Shown here piece by piece: positions 29,626-38,143 of a DNA stretch of 64,000 nucleotides (the stretch's first letter is position 1; each line of letters opens with the position of its first letter). The translations under genes were made by a program, and so were the position numbers. The notes beneath the pieces were generated by a model that searched no databases, was not told where the DNA came from, and saw nothing but the letters and a program-made list of their open reading frames with translations. The stretch comes from Trebonia sp963822615 (GTDB lineage: Bacteria > Actinomycetota > Actinomycetes > Streptosporangiales > Streptosporangiaceae): assembly GCA_963822615.1 (NCBI GenBank), contig CAWGIM010000006.1:868001-932000 (forward strand), written 5' to 3'.

Positions 29626-30504
29626 TCAGCCCGCCGGGTGGCGGGCGCCGTCCTGCGCGATTCCGCGCAGCAGCTCGTCGACCACGCGGGCGGCGAAGCC
29701 GGGCTCGGCCGGGGCCGAGTCGTGCTTGCCGCGGGCCATGACGCCGCCGCTGAGCATGAGCATCGCGACCTCGACGTCGGTGTCCCGGCGCAGCTCGCCG
29801 GTGGCGATGCCGCGGCGCAGGACCGAGCGGACGAGCTCACGGCGGGGCTCGATCACCTGCTCCTTGTAGCGGGCGACCAGCCGGGGGTAGCGCGCGCCGG
29901 CGCCGTGCAGCAGGGCGTACTGCTGGGCGAAGCGGGGGTCGGCGGCGTCGTCGGCGAGCACGCTGAGCAGTGCGGTCAGGTCGTCGCGGACCGACTCGCC
30001 CCTGGGGTCGGGCAGCGGGCAGCGCATCGCGGCGAACGCGGCGATCAGCAGGTCTTCCTTGCCTGGCCAGCGCCGGTACAGGGTGGCCTTGCCGACGCCG
30101 GCCCGGGTGGCGACGTCCTCGCAGTGCACGCCGTCGATGCCGCGCTCGCCGATCGCCTCGATGGTGGCCTCGAGGATGGCCTGCTCGGCCCGCTCGCTGC
30201 GCGGGCGGCCGGGGCGCCGGGCGGTACCGCCGTCCTGGACGGCACTGTTGTCCTGGGCGGCACTGTTGTCCTCGGCGGCACTGTTGTCCTCGGCGGCACT
30301 GTTGTCGTGGGCGGCACTGTCCGGCCCGACGCCGCAGTCCCAGCCGCCCGCCCCGGGCCGGACGGCGGAACCGGGGGCGGGGTGGGCGCTGGCCGGCGCC
30401 ACCCGGGCGTTGGCCGCCATGCGGTCGTTCGCCACCGGGGCGGGGTCCCCGGCTACCGTCTCGGGGATCACGTCACGCGGGACGTGAGTGTGCTGAGCTG
30501 ACAT
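29626..30504 (-). CDS. TetR family regulator with repeat-containing N-terminal extension
   Basis: 292 residues from the ATG at 30504, preceded by GGAAGGAGGG. The TetR helix-turn-helix occupies about residues 105-155 (RAEQAILEATIEAIGERGID ... CEDVATRAGVGKATLYRRW), after an exceptional roughly 100-residue low-complexity leader that includes four DNSAAE/DNSAAQ/DNSAVQ hexapeptides. The C-terminal region has the TetR_C-type layout (RYKEQVIEPRRELVRSVL). It follows the MFS exporter gene by 31 bp on the same strand, so it is probably co-transcribed with and represses it via the dyad upstream of the exporter (32227-32249). Confidence 0.88.
   Translation of the reverse strand: MSAQHTHVPRDVIPETVAGDPAPVANDRMAANARVAPASAHPAPGSAVRPGAGGWDCGVGPDSAAHDNSAAEDNSAAEDNSAAQDNSAVQDGGTARRPGRPRSERAEQAILEATIEAIGERGIDGVHCEDVATRAGVGKATLYRRWPGKEDLLIAAFAAMRCPLPDPRGESVRDDLTALLSVLADDAADPRFAQQYALLHGAGARYPRLVARYKEQVIEPRRELVRSVLRRGIATGELRRDTDVEVAMLMLSGGVMARGKHDSAPAEPGFAARVVDELLRGIAQDGARHPAG
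30242..30318 (-). repeat. 18-bp tandem repeat coding DNSAAE units
   Basis: Four copies of GTTGTCCTCGGCGGCACT with one or two substitutions each lie in the N-terminal part of the TetR gene. The unit length is a multiple of three, so copy-number changes would keep the frame. Confidence 0.85.
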
Positions 30505-30535
30505 AGCCGGGAACCCTCCTTCCGTTCGCGTTTTC

Positions 30536-32146
30536 TTACCGCTCGGACAGCTCGGGGCTGTCGGCCAGGCGGGCCGCGAGGTCGCGCTCGGCCGCCGCGA
30601 CCTCGGCCGCGACCACTTCATCGATGTTAGGCCGGCTGCGGCCGGGCATCCACCGCAGCACCGCCACGCCGCCGATGACGGCCAGCGCGGCCGCGACCGC
30701 GGTGGCCACCCGCATGGCGTCCACGAAGGCGGTGTTGGCCGGGTCGAGCAGGAACTGCCCGGCATGGCCGAGCTGCGCCGCGACCGCCTGGGTGGCGGTA
30801 ATCGACGAGCCCGCGGTGTCCCGCAGCCCGGCCGGCAGCTTGGCCAGCGACGGGTTCAGCGAGCTACGGTACGCCGACGACAGGATCGAGCCGAGCACCG
30901 CCACGCTGAGTGCCACCGCCACCTGACGGGCGGTGTTGGTCAGCGCGGAGCCCGCGCCCGCCTTCTCCCGCGGCAGCGCCTGCATCACGCTGGAGGTCGC
31001 GGCCGTCACCGCCACGCCGAGGCCGGAGCCCTGGACGAAGAACAGCACCGCCACGATCCAGATCGGCGAGCTCGCGCCGAGGAACGCCCAGCCGCCGATG
31101 GCGACCGCGTTGGCGGCCATGCCGGCCACCATCACCGCGCGCACCCCGTACCGCTCGACCAGGGCCGCGCTGCGCGGCGCCAGCAGAAGCTGGCCGAGCG
31201 CGAACGGCACCGCCAGCAGGCCGGTCACCAGCGGGCTGTAGCCGCGCACGTTCTGCAGGTAGAAGCTGGTGAAGAAGTACACCCCGCCCATGCCGAAGAA
31301 CAGCAGCACGATCGAGCCGACCGAGGCCGACAGGGTGCGGTTCTTGAACAGCCGCACGTCGAGCGACGGGTGGTCGATGCGGCTCTCGTACCAGGCGAAG
31401 AGGGCGAGCACGACCAGGCCGCCGAGCGCCGGGCCAAGCACGCCGAGGCTGCCCCACGACTTGCCGTCGCCGCCCTCCACGATCCCGTAGACCAGCAGGA
31501 CCAGGCCGAGGATGGAGGCGAGCACGCCGATGTAGTCGATCTTGCCGGGGGCCGGGTTACGCGACTCGGGTACCAGGTAAGCCACCGCGGCCGCGCCCAG
31601 TACCGTCACCGGGACGTTGATCAGGAAGACCGAGCCCCACCAGAAGTGGGTGAGCAGCAGGCCGCCGAGCACCGGGCCGATGGCCACGCCGATGCCGACC
31701 GCGGAGGCCCAGATGCCGATGGCCTTCGGACGCTCGGCCGGCTCGAAGACGTTGGCGATGATGGAAAGCGTCTGCGGCATCACCGCGGCGCCGCCCAGCC
31801 CCATCACGGCGCGGGCCGCGATCAGCATGTCGGGCGAGTGCGAGTAGGCGGAGAACAGCGAGCCGAGGCCGAACAGCACCAGGCCGCCCATCAGCACCCG
31901 CTTGCGGCCCAGCCGGTCGCCGAGCACCCCGAAGGTGAACAGCAGGCCGGCGAACACCAGCGTGTAGGAGTTGATCGCCCACTCGAGCTGTGACTGGCTG
32001 GCGCCGATGCCGCCCTTGCCGGCCGGGCTGGCGATCGTCTTCAGTGCGACGTTGAGCACTGTGTTGTCGATGACGATGGCGAGCAGGCCCACGACGAGCA
32101 CGCCGAGGATGACCCACCGCCTGCGCTGAATCGTCTGAGTGTCCAT
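30536..32146 (-). CDS. MFS drug exporter, DHA2 (14-helix, EmrB/QacA) family
   Basis: 536 residues from the ATG at 32146 (AAGGGG four bases upstream; a TTG four codons earlier is weaker). Fourteen predicted membrane helices; the proton-antiport motifs LGDRLGRKRVLMGGL (motif A) and GPVLGGLLLTHFWWGSVFLI (motif C region) and VVGLLAIVIDNTVLNVAL in helix 1 mark the DHA2 family, whose members expel hydrophobic drugs or metabolites. A downstream TetR gene on the same strand and a dyad operator upstream make this a standard regulated efflux pair. Substrate unknown. Confidence 0.92.
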   Translation of the reverse strand: MDTQTIQRRRWVILGVLVVGLLAIVIDNTVLNVALKTIASPAGKGGIGASQSQLEWAINSYTLVFAGLLFTFGVLGDRLGRKRVLMGGLVLFGLGSLFSAYSHSPDMLIAARAVMGLGGAAVMPQTLSIIANVFEPAERPKAIGIWASAVGIGVAIGPVLGGLLLTHFWWGSVFLINVPVTVLGAAAVAYLVPESRNPAPGKIDYIGVLASILGLVLLVYGIVEGGDGKSWGSLGVLGPALGGLVVLALFAWYESRIDHPSLDVRLFKNRTLSASVGSIVLLFFGMGGVYFFTSFYLQNVRGYSPLVTGLLAVPFALGQLLLAPRSAALVERYGVRAVMVAGMAANAVAIGGWAFLGASSPIWIVAVLFFVQGSGLGVAVTAATSSVMQALPREKAGAGSALTNTARQVAVALSVAVLGSILSSAYRSSLNPSLAKLPAGLRDTAGSSITATQAVAAQLGHAGQFLLDPANTAFVDAMRVATAVAAALAVIGGVAVLRWMPGRSRPNIDEVVAAEVAAAERDLAARLADSPELSER

Positions 32147-32226
32147 GAGCCCCTTCAAGGACTTGGAAGCGAGTCCGCGCGGCCGGAACAGGCGTCACCC
32201 GCAAACGGGCACCCGGGCCGCACTAT

Positions 32227-32260
32227 CGATACGGAACAGGACCGTATCGGAATGTATTCC
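32227..32260. promoter_or_regulatory. Dyad operator upstream of the MFS-TetR operon
   Basis: CGATACGG (32227-32234), seven bases, then CCGTATCG (32242-32249) form a perfect 8-bp inverted repeat. A second dyad, GGAAT-GT-ATTCC, overlaps its right end (32249-32260). Position is about 80 bp upstream of the exporter start. This is a typical TetR operator geometry, probably bound by the TetR protein encoded at 29626-30504. Confidence 0.65.
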
Positions 32261-32399
32261 GGTCGCGCCACCGGTTATTTTCCTGGCCACCGGACGCACC
32301 GGCAACGCGCGGCACAGAGCCGGGCCACGGCGGCGGTCGCCGCGTCCGGGGCGGAAGGTGGGGCGGTGAAGAAGGAGGCGGTGAGGGGTGACCGGGACG

Positions 32400-34298
32400 T
32401 CAGAGGGTGACCTCGACCTGGCGGATCTCGCCGGTGACCGGGTTGACCAGCAATGACAGCACCACCGTGGCGTGCTCGCCGACCAGCTCGCGGGACACTC
32501 CGACCGAGCCGTCGCCCGAGTGGTAGGCCCCCGGGGTCACCGGGCCCGCCCAGGCCGCCGCCATCCGCAGCCGCCGGGCGATCAGGCCGGCGTCCGCCCC
32601 GGGGGCGGCGCGCAGCGGCCCGGGCAGCCCGCCGTCCGGGCTGGGCGGCGCCCCGGCGCTGAGCCAGCCGGTCACCGCGTCGAGCGCCTCGGCCAGAGGG
32701 GAGCCCGGGCCCGGCGGCAGGGCGAAGCTGAGCGACTGCACCCGCGGCGGGAGCTGCGGGCTGAGCTGGATGGCGGCCGCCACCGTGCCCCGCTCCCCCG
32801 CCAGCCACCAGCGGCGGTGGGCCGGGGTGTCGGACTCGGCCGGGCGGCCCTGGTCGGCGGTGAACGGGCCGATCCGGTCCCGCAGCCGGGCCAGGTCGTC
32901 CCGCCGCTCCGGGTAGGGCCGGTCGAGGACGACGTTCTCGCTGAACAGCGCGTCCGCGGCGGCGTCATCCCAGTCGGCCAGGAGCCGGCTGACCGCGTCG
33001 GCCGCGGCCAGGGTGGCCGGCCACGGCTGGCCGGCCACCGCGCCCGCCGGCGCGGCTGGGTTAACGGGGGCGGCGGAGGTAACGGGGGTGACGGGCGTGA
33101 CGGGGGCGAGCGCCGTGCGCGGGCTGGACGACCACCCCGGCTGCTCCGGCAGCAGCGCCCGCATGAGCTGCTCGGCCAGGCCGGACATGGCCGCGTAGGT
33201 GCCGTTGCCGAGCGCGATGACACCCAGCCCGGTGGCCGGGTGCCAGCGCATGTTGGAGCCGAAGCCCGGGTACCCGCCGCTGTGGCTGACCACCCGGCCG
33301 AGCGCCGGGTCCTCGTCCACGAACAGCCCGAACCCGTAGTAGGCGGGCGGGACGCCGGGCGGCCCGGCCGGCAGCCGGTCGGCGGCCCGCCAGCCGGTCA
33401 CCGCCTGCGGCAGCTGCATCTGCCGCCGGGAGGCCGGGCTGAGCGGGTGCGCGGGCAGCGGCCGGGGCAGGTCCTGGGCCGGGCGGCCGGGCGGGAACGC
33501 GGCCGCGAACCCGGCCGTCCAGGTGGCCAGGTCGGCCACGCAGGAGAACACGCCGCCCATCGGGGCGAACGCGCCGTAGGGGTCATAGGGCAGCTCCAGC
33601 CAGCCCGCGGGGCCGCGGCGGTAGCCGACCGCGAGCTCGGCGGCGGGAAACTCCCGGGCCGCGAACCCGGTCCTGGTCATCGCCAGCGGCGCCAGCAGCC
33701 GGGTCCGGACGAACTCGTCGTACGGCAGCCCGGAGGCGGCCGCCACGATCAGGCCGAGGACCGCGTAACCGAGGTTGGAGTACTCGAAACGGGTGCCGGG
33801 AGCCCAGTTGAAGCCCACCCCGCCCGCCAGCAGCGCGCGGAACTCCGGGATCGGCAGCCCCTGCTGCCGGTCGCCCCACGGGTCGTCGGTGGGGAAGCCG
33901 GCCGTCATCGTCAGCAGGTTCCTGACCGTCACCGGGGCGGCGTCGGCGGCGCCGTAGCGCCAGCCCGCCAGCTCGGGCACGAACGTGTCGGCCGGGTCGT
34001 CCAGGGCAAGCGCCCCCGCGTCGCGCAGCAGCATGATCGCGGACGCGGTGAACGACTTCGACATCGACGCGATCCGGAACACGGTGCGCTCGTCCGGCGC
34101 CGCCCCGCCAAGCGCCCGGGCGCCGAAGCCCGCGGCGTGCAGCAGCGTGCCGTCGCGGACGATCCCGTAGCTGATCGCGGGCTGCCCGCCACGCTGGTGG
34201 AACCGGCTGACGATGTCATCAGCGGCGGCGAAGTCAAGGGCGGGCGCCAGGCTGTCGGCCGGGCTGGCGGTTGCGCTGGCGGCGAAATCACTAGGCAC
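32400..34298 (-). CDS. Serine hydrolase of the class C beta-lactamase / penicillin-binding fold
   Basis: 632 residues from the GTG at 34298, with GGGAGGAT upstream; the frame is open earlier but only as antisense of panB. Catalytic motifs: SMSK (SxxK) near residue 82, YSN (in FEYSNLGYAVLGL) near 172, and HSGG (in VVSHSGGYPGFGS) near 338. Residues 1-430 make the transpeptidase-like domain; a Pro/Val/Thr-rich linker near 440-460 leads to a C-terminal domain of about 170 residues similar in layout to those of esterase/aminopeptidase members (DUF3887-like folds are possible). No signal peptide is evident, so it may be cytoplasmic; esterase or D-peptidase activity is the likely range. Divergent from panB. 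Confidence 0.87.
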   Translation of the reverse strand: MPSDFAASATASPADSLAPALDFAAADDIVSRFHQRGGQPAISYGIVRDGTLLHAAGFGARALGGAAPDERTVFRIASMSKSFTASAIMLLRDAGALALDDPADTFVPELAGWRYGAADAAPVTVRNLLTMTAGFPTDDPWGDRQQGLPIPEFRALLAGGVGFNWAPGTRFEYSNLGYAVLGLIVAAASGLPYDEFVRTRLLAPLAMTRTGFAAREFPAAELAVGYRRGPAGWLELPYDPYGAFAPMGGVFSCVADLATWTAGFAAAFPPGRPAQDLPRPLPAHPLSPASRRQMQLPQAVTGWRAADRLPAGPPGVPPAYYGFGLFVDEDPALGRVVSHSGGYPGFGSNMRWHPATGLGVIALGNGTYAAMSGLAEQLMRALLPEQPGWSSSPRTALAPVTPVTPVTSAAPVNPAAPAGAVAGQPWPATLAAADAVSRLLADWDDAAADALFSENVVLDRPYPERRDDLARLRDRIGPFTADQGRPAESDTPAHRRWWLAGERGTVAAAIQLSPQLPPRVQSLSFALPPGPGSPLAEALDAVTGWLSAGAPPSPDGGLPGPLRAAPGADAGLIARRLRMAAAWAGPVTPGAYHSGDGSVGVSRELVGEHATVVLSLLVNPVTGEIRQVEVTL

Positions 34299-34386
34299 CC
34301 GTGTATCCTCCCACGCCCCTGGGGTGCGATTATTGAAGCGTCCGGGTACGCCATCGGGGCGCCTCGAGACTTTGGAGGTTCCGACT

Positions 34387-35244
34387 ATGTCGTCGTCAGC
34401 CAGCCAGATCACCCCCAGCCAGTCCGAGCCGCTGTACGGCGGCAGGAAACCAGGCCGGGTCACTGTGCGGGACATCGCCCTCGCCAAGCAGCGGGGCGAA
34501 AAGTGGCCGATGCTCACCGCCTACGACGCGCTCACGGCGGGGATCTTCGACGAGGCCGGCATCCCGGTGCTGCTCGTCGGCGACTCGGCCGCCAACGTCG
34601 TCTTCGGCTACGACACCACGATCCCGGTGACGGTGGACGACCTGATCCCGCTCACCGCCGCCGTCGTCCGCGGCACCCGCCGGGCGATGGTGGTGGCCGA
34701 CCTGCCGTTCGGGTCCTACCAGGCGTCGCCGACCGAGGCGCTGCACGCCGCCGTCCGGTTCATGAAGGAAGCGGGCGCGCACGCGGTCAAGCTGGAGGGC
34801 GGCCTGCGGGTCGCCCAGCAGGTCGAGGAGCTGAACGCGGCCGGCATCCCGGTGATCGGGCACCTCGGGCTCACCCCGCAGTCGGTGCACGCGTTCGGCG
34901 GCTTCCGGGTGCAGGGCCGGGGCGAGGACGGCGAGCGGCTGCTGCACGACGCCAAGGCGCTGGAGGCCGCGGGCGCGTTCGCGATCGTGCTCGAGGGCAT
35001 CCCCGCCCCGCTCGCCGCCCGGATCACCGCGTCGCTGCGGGTGCCCACCGTCGGCATCGGGGCCGGCCCCGACTGCGACGCGCAGGTGCTGGTCTGGCAG
35101 GACATGGCCGGCCTGTCCGGCCGGTCGCCCAAGTTCGCCAAGCGCTACGCCGACATGGCGGCGGTGCTGCGCGGCGCGGCGGCCGAGTTCGCGGCCGAGG
35201 TGGCCGGCGGCAGCTTCCCCACCGAGCAGTACTCCTACAAGTAG
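34387..35244 (+). CDS. panB: 3-methyl-2-oxobutanoate hydroxymethyltransferase
   Basis: 285 residues from the ATG at 34387 with GGAGG nine bases upstream. PanB transfers a hydroxymethyl group from 5,10-methylene-tetrahydrofolate to 2-oxoisovalerate, the first step of pantothenate synthesis. Motifs: KWPMLTAYDALTAGIFDEAG, LVGDSAANVVFGYDTT with the Mg-binding Asp, VVADLPFGSYQ, AVKLEGG, IPVIGHLGLTPQS and PTVGIGAGPDCDAQVLVWQD. Length is normal. No panC or panD is linked. The gene is followed by a strong hairpin, so it is probably a single transcription unit. Confidence 0.97.
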   Translation: MSSSASQITPSQSEPLYGGRKPGRVTVRDIALAKQRGEKWPMLTAYDALTAGIFDEAGIPVLLVGDSAANVVFGYDTTIPVTVDDLIPLTAAVVRGTRRAMVVADLPFGSYQASPTEALHAAVRFMKEAGAHAVKLEGGLRVAQQVEELNAAGIPVIGHLGLTPQSVHAFGGFRVQGRGEDGERLLHDAKALEAAGAFAIVLEGIPAPLAARITASLRVPTVGIGAGPDCDAQVLVWQDMAGLSGRSPKFAKRYADMAAVLRGAAAEFAAEVAGGSFPTEQYSYK

Positions 35245-35252
35245 CCCAGCCC

Positions 35253-35307
35253 CGCGTGGTTGCGGCAACCAGGCGCCAATAGCGCCGTGGTTGCCGCAAC
35301 CACGCGC
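35253..35307 (+). terminator. Long imperfect hairpin after panB
   Basis: The arms at 35253-35276 and 35282-35307 pair almost completely: CGCGTGGTTGCGGCAACCA on the left matches the complement of TGGTTGCCGCAACCACGCG on the right, closed by a six-base loop CAATAG. It begins 9 bases past the panB stop. There is no U-run, so it may act as an actinobacterial-type hairpin terminator or a processing site. Confidence 0.65.
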
Positions 35308-35403
35308 CCGGGGCTTAGGCGCGGGGGCTGGCGGTGGCCGGGGCGCCCCTTACTGCGGTTTAATGCTGCTGCTGAGCTGGACAAAGCGGAGCCGGGGGCA
35401 GAC

Positions 35404-36393
35404 ATGGACAATTTCGGGGCGGACCCGCAGGGGCCGCCCGGGTGGCAGCAGCCGCCCGGCGAAGGCGGTGCGGGCGGGGCGAGCGGTGCAGGCGGTGCAG
35501 GCGGGGCAGGCGGTCCCGGCGGGCTGCGGCTGTGGCTCGACGGCAAGGAGCTGACGGTCGGTCCGGGGCAGGCGGCGAAGGTCGGCCGGGCACCGGACAA
35601 CGACCTGGTGACCGAGCAGCCGACCGTGTCCCGGCACCACGCGGTGCTGCACCTGGGGGCGGCCGGGTGGGAGTTCGAGAACGTCGGCTCGGCGCCCAGC
35701 TTCCTCGACGGGCAGCAGGTCACCCGGCTGGTGGTGGACCGGCCGCTGGCGCTGGTGCTCGGCTCGGCCGACGGGCCGGTGCTGCGGGCCGAGCCGGCGG
35801 CCCCGGCCGGGCCGCCCGGGCCGGCCGGGGCCGCCGGCTACCCGGGAACGGCCGGGATGCCGGGCGCGGCGTGGATGCCCGCGGGCGGGCCGCCCGGGTA
35901 CCCCGCGCCAGGCGGGTACCCGGGGGCGGGCTACCCGGGGCCCGGCGGCTACCCGGGGGCGGGCTACCCGGGGCCAGGCCGGCTACCGGCCGGGACAGCG
36001 CGGCTGGGGCGCGGGGGCGCCGGGCCTGGCGCCCGGGCAGCAACCGCAGCCGCACGGCGACGAGATGGCGACCGCGCTGCGGATCCTGTTCCCGGTCAAC
36101 AGCTGGCTGCACAACTCGGGCTGGCGGCAGGGACTGCGGCTGCTGGTCATCGCCTACGCGCTGCTGCCGCTGATCTTCCTGGCCGTGCTGAGCTCGTCGA
36201 ACAACCTGTCCGCGCCCGGCTGGGCCTACAGCCTGTACATCGCCCCGTTGTGGATCACCGGCTTCTGGCTGCTGATCCGGCCCGGTCACCTGGTCCGGCA
36301 CGAGGTCTTCGCCGGGATCGGGATCGTCGCCTGGACGCTGGTGTGGATCAACGTGGTGACCATCAACGTCAACGACAGCCTGAACATCACTGA
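35404..36393 (+). CDS. FHA-domain protein, N-terminal part of a frameshifted FHA-PrsW gene
   Basis: Starts at the ATG at 35404. Residues about 38-125 are an FHA phosphopeptide-binding domain: LRLWLDGKELTVGPGQAAKV, GRAPDNDLVTEQPTVSRHHA (with the conserved GR and SRHH) and FLDGQQV. A Gly/Pro/Tyr-rich linker of GYPGAGYPGP repeats follows to about residue 192. From about base 35980 the translated frame becomes Arg/Ala nonsense to the stop at 36393, while the next frame continues the linker naturally and enters the PrsW protease that starts formally at 36065. I read this as one gene interrupted by one extra base; the tail after 35980 is not a real protein segment. Confidence 0.6.
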   Translation: MDNFGADPQGPPGWQQPPGEGGAGGASGAGGAGGAGGPGGLRLWLDGKELTVGPGQAAKVGRAPDNDLVTEQPTVSRHHAVLHLGAAGWEFENVGSAPSFLDGQQVTRLVVDRPLALVLGSADGPVLRAEPAAPAGPPGPAGAAGYPGTAGMPGAAWMPAGGPPGYPAPGGYPGAGYPGPGGYPGAGYPGPGRLPAGTARLGRGGAGPGARAATAAARRRDGDRAADPVPGQQLAAQLGLAAGTAAAGHRLRAAAADLPGRAELVEQPVRARLGLQPVHRPVVDHRLLAADPARSPGPARGLRRDRDRRLDAGVDQRGDHQRQRQPEHH

Positions 36394-36988
36394 CTCCATC
36401 AGCTTCGGCCCGGCCCTGGTGATCGGGTTCAACGAGGAGATCACCAAGGCGCTGCCGGTGCTGCTGGCCGGGCTGATCCTGCTGCGCTTCCGCACCCACA
36501 AGCTGAGCGTGCGGATGGCGATGTTCCTCGGCACCATCGCCGGGCTCACCTTCGGCATCGCCGAGCAGGCGTTCTACACGTCCAACGACATCGTCGGCAT
36601 CAACCAGGCGCAGTCCAACAACGAGGCGGTCAACGCCGCCCTGGCGTTCGCCGAGCGGATCTTCGTCGACGGGTTCCAGCACGCGGTGTGGGCCGGGATC
36701 GCCGGCTTCTTCATCGGGCTGGCGCTGAACTACCCGCGCCGCCGGATACCGCTGCTGCTGCTCGGGGTGGCGATACCGGCCGTGCTGCACGCGCTCAACG
36801 ACTTCCTGGCGAGCGACTCGGTGTGGCTGGTGATCGTCGTCCAGGCCGCGTCGCTGCTGCTCTTCCTTGGTTACACGATGTCCGAGGCGTCGATCGAGCG
36901 GCAGGTCAGCGAGAGCCCGCTGTTCCGCGGGGACTCGCTGGTCATCCAGGCGTTCCGGGACCCGGCCCAGCCGCCGCCGGGGCGGTAG
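36065..36988 (+). CDS. PrsW-type glutamic intramembrane protease (C-terminal part of the FHA fusion)
   Basis: 307 residues from the formal ATG at 36065, which has no ribosome site. Eight or so membrane helices. The active-site pattern of PrsW proteases is present: FNEEITKALP (EExxK) near residue 124, the GIAEQAFY segment near 165, FQHAVWAG near 203 and AVLHALND near 240. PrsW cleaves membrane proteins such as the anti-sigma factor RsiW. Upstream in the same frame the codons read a natural Gly/Pro/Gln linker (GAPGLAPGQQPQPHGDE), joining it to the FHA domain one frame away. A cytosolic FHA sensing phosphothreonine next to a membrane protease suggests kinase-controlled proteolysis. Confidence 0.82.
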   Translation: MATALRILFPVNSWLHNSGWRQGLRLLVIAYALLPLIFLAVLSSSNNLSAPGWAYSLYIAPLWITGFWLLIRPGHLVRHEVFAGIGIVAWTLVWINVVTINVNDSLNITDSISFGPALVIGFNEEITKALPVLLAGLILLRFRTHKLSVRMAMFLGTIAGLTFGIAEQAFYTSNDIVGINQAQSNNEAVNAALAFAERIFVDGFQHAVWAGIAGFFIGLALNYPRRRIPLLLLGVAIPAVLHALNDFLASDSVWLVIVVQAASLLLFLGYTMSEASIERQVSESPLFRGDSLVIQAFRDPAQPPPGR

Positions 36989-37017
36989 GCCGCGGCCAGG
37001 CCGGCCGCTGGCCGGGC

Positions 37018-38133
37018 TCAGCCGGGCCAGCGGGGCAGGGCCAGGGTGAACGTGGCCCCCTGGCCGGGCCCGGCCGAGGATGCGGTCAGCTCGCCGCCGT
37101 GCGCGCGGGCGATGTTGCGGGCGATGGTCAGCCCGATGCCGGAGCCGGGCGCGCGGCGCGGCTGCCCGGGTGCCCGGTAGAAGCGCTCGAAGACGCGCTC
37201 CAGGTCCTCGCTCCCCAGCCCGACGCCGGTGTCGCTCACCTCCACCTGCGCCTGCCGCCCGCTCACCCGCGCCCTGACGGTGACCGAGCCGCCCGCCGGG
37301 GTGGCGGTCAGCGCGTTGCCGATGATGTTGGTCAGCACCTGGGTGATCCGGTCGGGGTCGGCCCTGACCGGCAGCGGCGCGCCGGCCTCGACCGTGAGCG
37401 CGACCCCCGCGTCGCTGAACTGCGGCGCCAGCCGCTCGACGGCCCGGGCGGCGAGCGCGTCCAGGTCGGTGACCGCGAGCTTGAGGTCGAGGCGCTGCTC
37501 TTCCGCCCGGGACAGCGCCGACAGGTCGTCGGCCAGCCGCCGCAGCCGCCGCAGCTCGTCGCTGGCCGCGCCGAGCACCTCCGGCTCGGGCGCGAATACG
37601 CCGTCGATGAGGCCTTCCACGTACCCTTCGAGCGCGGTCAGCGGGGTGCGCATCTCGTGCGCGACCTCGCCCAGCAGCCGGCTGCGGCGGGCCTCGGTGT
37701 CGGCCAGCCGGGCGGCCAGGGTGTTCACGTCGCTGGCGATGCCCGCCAGCTCCGGGTCCCGCGGCACCGGCACGCTGGCCTGGTAGTGGCCGGCCGCTAT
37801 CTGCCGGGTGGCCGAGCGGACCGCGTTCAGCGGGCGGACCAGCCGCTGGGTCACCAGCGCGGCCGCGATCACCGCGACCAGCACGCTGGCCAGCGTGCCC
37901 AGCAGCAGCCCGGTGGTCAGGTCGGACTCGAAGGCCGAGGCGAGGCTGGTCCGCAGCGCCCGGCGGGCGGCGGCGCGCGACCCGTACGACCCGAGGTGGC
38001 CGAGCACCGCGCTGATGTCGCGGGCGAACAGCCGGGGCGCCAGCAGCCGGATGGTCAGGAAGGCGACCAGCGCGCCCACCACGATCACCAGCAGGTAGGA
38101 GACGAACAGCCGCCCGGGCAGGCGCATGCTCAC
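37018..38133 (-). CDS. Sensor histidine kinase
   Basis: 371 residues from the GTG at 38133 (GAGGAG seven bases upstream). Two membrane helices (about 8-30 and 75-97) bracket a short extracytoplasmic loop of about 45 residues; HAMP linker follows (LVRPLNAVRSATRQIAAGHY), then HisKA with the phospho-acceptor in EVAHEMRTPL near H160, and the HATPase with N box (IIGNALTATPAGG), G1 (VSDTGVGLG), F (VFERFYRA) and G2 (GSGIGLTIA). The response-regulator gene is immediately upstream with 10 bp between. The gene converges on the PrsW gene. Signal is unknown; the adjacent divergent secreted protein is a plausible target. Confidence 0.94.
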   Translation of the reverse strand: MSMRLPGRLFVSYLLVIVVGALVAFLTIRLLAPRLFARDISAVLGHLGSYGSRAAARRALRTSLASAFESDLTTGLLLGTLASVLVAVIAAALVTQRLVRPLNAVRSATRQIAAGHYQASVPVPRDPELAGIASDVNTLAARLADTEARRSRLLGEVAHEMRTPLTALEGYVEGLIDGVFAPEPEVLGAASDELRRLRRLADDLSALSRAEEQRLDLKLAVTDLDALAARAVERLAPQFSDAGVALTVEAGAPLPVRADPDRITQVLTNIIGNALTATPAGGSVTVRARVSGRQAQVEVSDTGVGLGSEDLERVFERFYRAPGQPRRAPGSGIGLTIARNIARAHGGELTASSAGPGQGATFTLALPRWPG

Positions 38134-38143
38134 GCTGGTCTCC

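Noticed and set aside
32472..35282. 936-residue open frame on the plus strand antisense to the serine hydrolase
   Set aside because: High-GC antisense shadow: composition is Arg/Gly/Pro-rich nonsense and it spans the ends of two real genes (hydrolase and panB) with clear motifs.
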